From: Thermogutta sp.
Lineage (GTDB): Bacteria > Planctomycetota > Planctomycetia > Pirellulales > Thermoguttaceae
Direction: 5' to 3'
Length of the DNA: 7,804 nt
Assembly: GCA_012798155.1 (NCBI GenBank)
Contig: JAAZNR010000778.1
Coordinates: forward strand, 1-7,804
Of this stretch, positions 6,012 to 7,804 are shown one piece after another. Numbering within the stretch: position 1 is the stretch's first letter; every line of letters begins with the position of its first letter. The position numbers and the translations under genes were made by a program. The notes below the pieces were generated by a model. That model saw only the letters and a program-made list of their open reading frames with translations, was not told the DNA's origin and did no database searches.

Positions 6012-6583
6012 GTATCGCTCCTCGATGGTCACCCCGAATGGCTTCCCGTTCTCGACGGCATCTCGCGCTCAAATCGACCCGACTCGCTCCCACGCCCGCG
6101 TCCGAACGATGAATCCTCGCCTGCTGTGTTCCCTGGAGAGTCAAGCTACATTTCCTTATCGTGACAAAGTGCTCCGAACTTGCGGGTTTTTCCGAACGAC
6201 GGGATGATTTCGGCAATGACGCGGATGACGTTTGTGAGCCGTCCGCGACAGATCGGTGCCCTAGCAGTGTTTGGGGAATCCAATACTTCCACCCCACATT
6301 ACGCATCCCCCCTCGTTATCCTCGGCGGCGTCTTTGCACGACGGGTATAGTGGGCAGGCTTGGGAGAATATGCGGGTGGCACTTCACCCCACTAAAGTGT
6401 GGCATCTTGCGGCGTTCACCCGAATCGGTGGCCACGGCGTCCCGGCAGGCCCGCTTGACCTCAATCACGGATCACTTGCCGGCGAGACCGATGCTCCGAC
6501 GGAGAAACCGCCTGGCCGATTTTCTTGACGCTTTGGGGCGGCTTAAGATCGGCAACGGGACGATTTCCCTCTTTTCGAACCGC
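6012..6583. other. Divergent intergenic region between the lipoprotein gene and the rpsU promoter
   Basis: About 570 bases with no credible protein gene; the frames that span it are compositionally unlike proteins. Three small features are visible. GTGACAAAG at 6161-6169 matches the inner part of element A's right end, with a loosely similar AT-rich stretch before it, so it may be a decayed copy. AGTGGG (6349-6354) can pair with CCCACT (6388-6393), and CACTT (6380-6384) alternatively with AAGTG (6395-6399). A promoter for the lipoprotein gene must lie here on the minus strand, but I see no clear one. Confidence 0.4.
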
Positions 6584-6612
6584 TGGACAGTTGTCCGCCG
6601 AGGGGGTAACAT
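6584..6612 (+). promoter_or_regulatory. Candidate sigma-70 promoter of rpsU with an overlapping palindrome
   Basis: TGGACA (6584-6589) and TAACAT (6607-6612) are separated by exactly 17 bases and match five and four of six consensus positions. Transcription would begin near 6619, giving a leader of about 130 bases before rpsU. The -35 box is embedded in a short palindrome, GGACA-GT-TGTCC (6585-6596), a possible operator. Confidence 0.45.
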
Positions 6613-6618
6613 AAAGCG

Positions 6619-6748
6619 AAATTGATGGGTCGTCGGGTCGCCCGTGGGCTTCATGGGGCCTGTCAGGCTACCAACCAACAGGCCGGGAAGCCTTGCGGTC
6701 GAAAAACCTCTGTCACTACGGTTTGTTTTTGGGAAAGGAGGATGCCGG
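6619..6748 (+). promoter_or_regulatory. Structured 5' leader of rpsU
   Basis: The predicted leader contains GGCCTGT (6657-6663), which pairs perfectly with ACAGGCC (6678-6684). The loop includes AGGCT (6665-6669), which can pair with AGCCT (6689-6693) downstream, giving either a pseudoknot or two mutually exclusive folds. A small CGGG-TCG-CCCG stem precedes it (6634-6644). Many ribosomal protein genes are controlled by their own product through such leaders, so autogenous control is plausible but inferred. The leader ends in a near-perfect Shine-Dalgarno, AAGGAGG (6735-6741), seven bases before the GTG. Confidence 0.35.
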
Positions 6749-6946
6749 GTGGTCAAATTGATCCTGCGTGAGAGTGAGTCGATCCAGGAGGCGGTACGGC
6801 GGTTTCGAAAGTTGGTCGAAAGGGCGGGAATCAAGCGAGAAATGCGGCGTCGTGAATACTACGAAAAGCCGAGCGAGATTCGTCGTCGCGCCCGGCTCCG
6901 CGCTGAACGTCGCGCGCGACGCTCCCGCCTAATGATGGTACGTTAA
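6749..6946 (+). CDS. rpsU: Small-subunit ribosomal protein bS21
   Basis: This encodes a 65-residue, strongly basic protein (E. coli bS21 is 71 residues) that binds the 30S platform near the 3' end of 16S rRNA and helps initiation. Diagnostic segments are [20 protein letters not shown] (2-21) and [13 protein letters not shown] (31-43), the latter matching the bS21 signature RRREFYEKP. The C-terminus is an Arg-rich helix ending RLMMVR. The start is GTG at 6749, seven bases after AAGGAGG; the frame remains open upstream to an ATG at 6644, but those residues do not resemble bS21. An ATG in another frame (6742) sits immediately after the Shine-Dalgarno and is not used by a recognisable product. 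The gene is alone, not beside dnaG and rpoD as in E. coli. Confidence 0.95.
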   Translation: MVKLILRESESIQEAVRRFRKLVERAGIKREMRRREYYEKPSEIRRRARLRAERRARRSRLMMVR

Positions 6947-7338
6947 CCGCCCCGCATCCGGAACCGACCGGACTGCCCGGTTTAACGAAAGCATCGGAAA
7001 CAATACGATTTTTCTCTTCCGCTTCCCGTCCCCCCGAGCGGTGAGTGGTGATTGTGTGTTTTTTTATCGGTCCTGCCCAACAATTTTTGATCGTCCGCGG
7101 CTATGATCGGCTGCGGCTTCCCGGCAAGCATAACGGCAAAGCCGCCGCATCCGCTGAAGACGCAAACGGTATCATTCGCTAAACTGACGGCTCAACTGCT
7201 GTTGGTCATCATACGCTGATGCTTCTGTTGGTCATCAGGCGGTGATGCTTCGCCGCACGGCGATAGCGGCGGCCGTCCCCGTCGAGCGACGTTCCGGTCT
7301 CTGGTGTCCACCGCGAATCGAATCCTCGGGCCGCGCGT
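6947..7338. other. 392-bp intergenic region after rpsU
   Basis: No protein gene is supported. AACCG (6962-6966) and CGGTT (6978-6982) could form a small stem near the rpsU end, but no T-run follows. A run of seven or more T residues near 7059 has only a weak 5-bp stem (7019-7023 with 7037-7041) before it, so I do not call a terminator. GCGGCTT (7113-7119) pairs perfectly with AAGCCGC (7139-7145) around a 19-base loop. A 26-bp tandem repeat occupies 7199-7250. The promoter of the downstream gene is not evident. Confidence 0.45.
7199..7250. repeat. Tandem 26-bp repeat upstream of the 7339 gene
   Basis: Two adjacent 26-base units, 7199-7224 and 7225-7250, match at 23 of 26 positions. Both begin CTGTTGGTCATCA and end TGATGCTT; the differences are confined to five central bases. 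Within each unit GGTCATCA and the TGATG near the end form a small inverted repeat (CATCA with TGATG), so each copy is a hairpin-like or operator-like half-palindrome. It lies about 90 bases before the ATG of the secreted protein gene. Confidence 0.8.
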
Positions 7339-7804
7339 ATGAGGCTCCTTCGTTCCTCGTCGAATTCCGATTGCCGCAAGGTAATCGTAAGCTTGGGATT
7401 CTCCGTTTTTTTCCTTGCCTTCGTCCTTGTCTTCCTCATTGGGAGCGGTATCGCGGGGACGGCTTCCGCTGCATCAGGGGCCGAGACGGACGCTGCCCAT
7501 TGTCGCGTCGTCGTCGCCAACCTGACGCCGGACCTTCGGACCTTTGTTTTCGCGTCCTCCGGCGGGTCGCGGGAGGTCTCCAATGACGAGCTATCGGTGA
7601 CGTTGGAACCCAATCGGATGATGGTCTTGCGGTTTCCGACGGGCGATGCCCGCTGGCCGATGCCCTGCGTCCGGCTACCGACCGCTGAAGATTCGGGACG
7701 AAACGGCCGCGAACTTTTCGCGTTCGATTTGATTTGGGTTGCCGACTCTCTTCCGGCCGACCGGCCGTTGGCGACTTTGGCAACATGGCGAGGCCGCGAT
7801 CCAG
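7339..7804 (+). CDS. Partial secreted protein, function unknown
   Basis: An ATG at 7339 opens a frame that runs 155 codons to the right edge without a stop. The N-terminus is a good signal peptide: a basic, polar start with R14 and K15 just before the core, a hydrophobic core at about 16-36 (VIVSLGFSVFFLAFVLVFLI), and ASA at 42-44 with likely cleavage after A44. The mature part begins ASGAETDAAHCRVVVANLTP and contains two cysteines (C55, C110) and alternating strand-like segments (VVVANLT, RTFVFAS, ELSVTLEPNRMMVLRFP, ELFAFDLIWVADS), suggesting a beta-sandwich. I recognise no family. An upstream in-frame stop at 7264 and the absence of other start codons fix the start, although no clear Shine-Dalgarno precedes it. 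Confidence 0.7.
   Translation, partial: MRLLRSSSNSDCRKVIVSLGFSVFFLAFVLVFLIGSGIAGTASAASGAETDAAHCRVVVANLTPDLRTFVFASSGGSREVSNDELSVTLEPNRMMVLRFPTGDARWPMPCVRLPTAEDSGRNGRELFAFDLIWVADSLPADRPLATLATWRGRDP

Noticed and set aside
6340..6410. Possible small structured RNA around the AGTGGG/CCCACT pairing
   Set aside because: Stems are only five to six base pairs and compete with each other, no promoter or terminator brackets them, and no known RNA family is recognised.
6570..6610. TTCGAAC resembling a tRNA T-loop
   Set aside because: No acceptor, D or anticodon stems can be drawn around it on either strand.
6161..6625. A 154-codon plus-strand frame upstream of rpsU
   Set aside because: Composition is unlike a protein, it has no ribosome binding site, and it overlaps the likely rpsU promoter.
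6472..6834. A 120-codon minus-strand frame overlapping rpsU
   Set aside because: It is antisense to a certain ribosomal protein gene and has no family-like features.

Overview
The window looks like a stretch of a GC-rich bacterial chromosome, most likely a planctomycete (Pirellulales-like). The reasons are a stand-alone rpsU with a planctomycete-type bS21, an RlmM/FtsJ-like methyltransferase, a large MMPL/RND exporter with no adaptor gene beside it, several exported proteins of unknown function, and long, sparsely coding intergenic spaces. This assignment is inference. No phage, plasmid, CRISPR or defence genes were seen.

Layout. Minus strand, right to left: a small lipoprotein gene (5427-6011) with a good terminator hairpin behind it; a 464-base spacer; an MMPL/RND family exporter (2503-4962); two abutting short palindrome-ended elements resembling MITEs (2263-2401 and 2399-2506), the second of which contains the exporter's stop codon; an RlmM-like 23S rRNA 2'-O-methyltransferase (953-2074); and the 5' part of an exported or membrane-anchored Pro/Ala/Glu-rich protein (692 down to the left edge). 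Plus strand: rpsU for ribosomal protein bS21 (6749-6946), with a promoter-like sequence and a structured leader, then the 5' part of a secreted protein running off the right edge (7339-7804). The two edge genes are open to the window boundary and are easily missed.

How the genes work together. The genes seem to be separate transcription units; gaps of about 260 to 740 bases separate them. Two products act on the ribosome (bS21 and the rRNA methyltransferase) and four belong to the cell envelope or exterior (MMPL exporter, lipoprotein, two exported proteins). Nothing shows that they form one pathway.

The most unusual property is structural. Short tandem or near-tandem duplications of 16 to 26 bases occur at least six times, in coding and non-coding DNA (264-326, 738-784, 2276-2313, 3823-3864, 5197-5233, 7199-7250), next to the pair of MITE-like elements. 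I found no convincing undescribed multi-gene system here.
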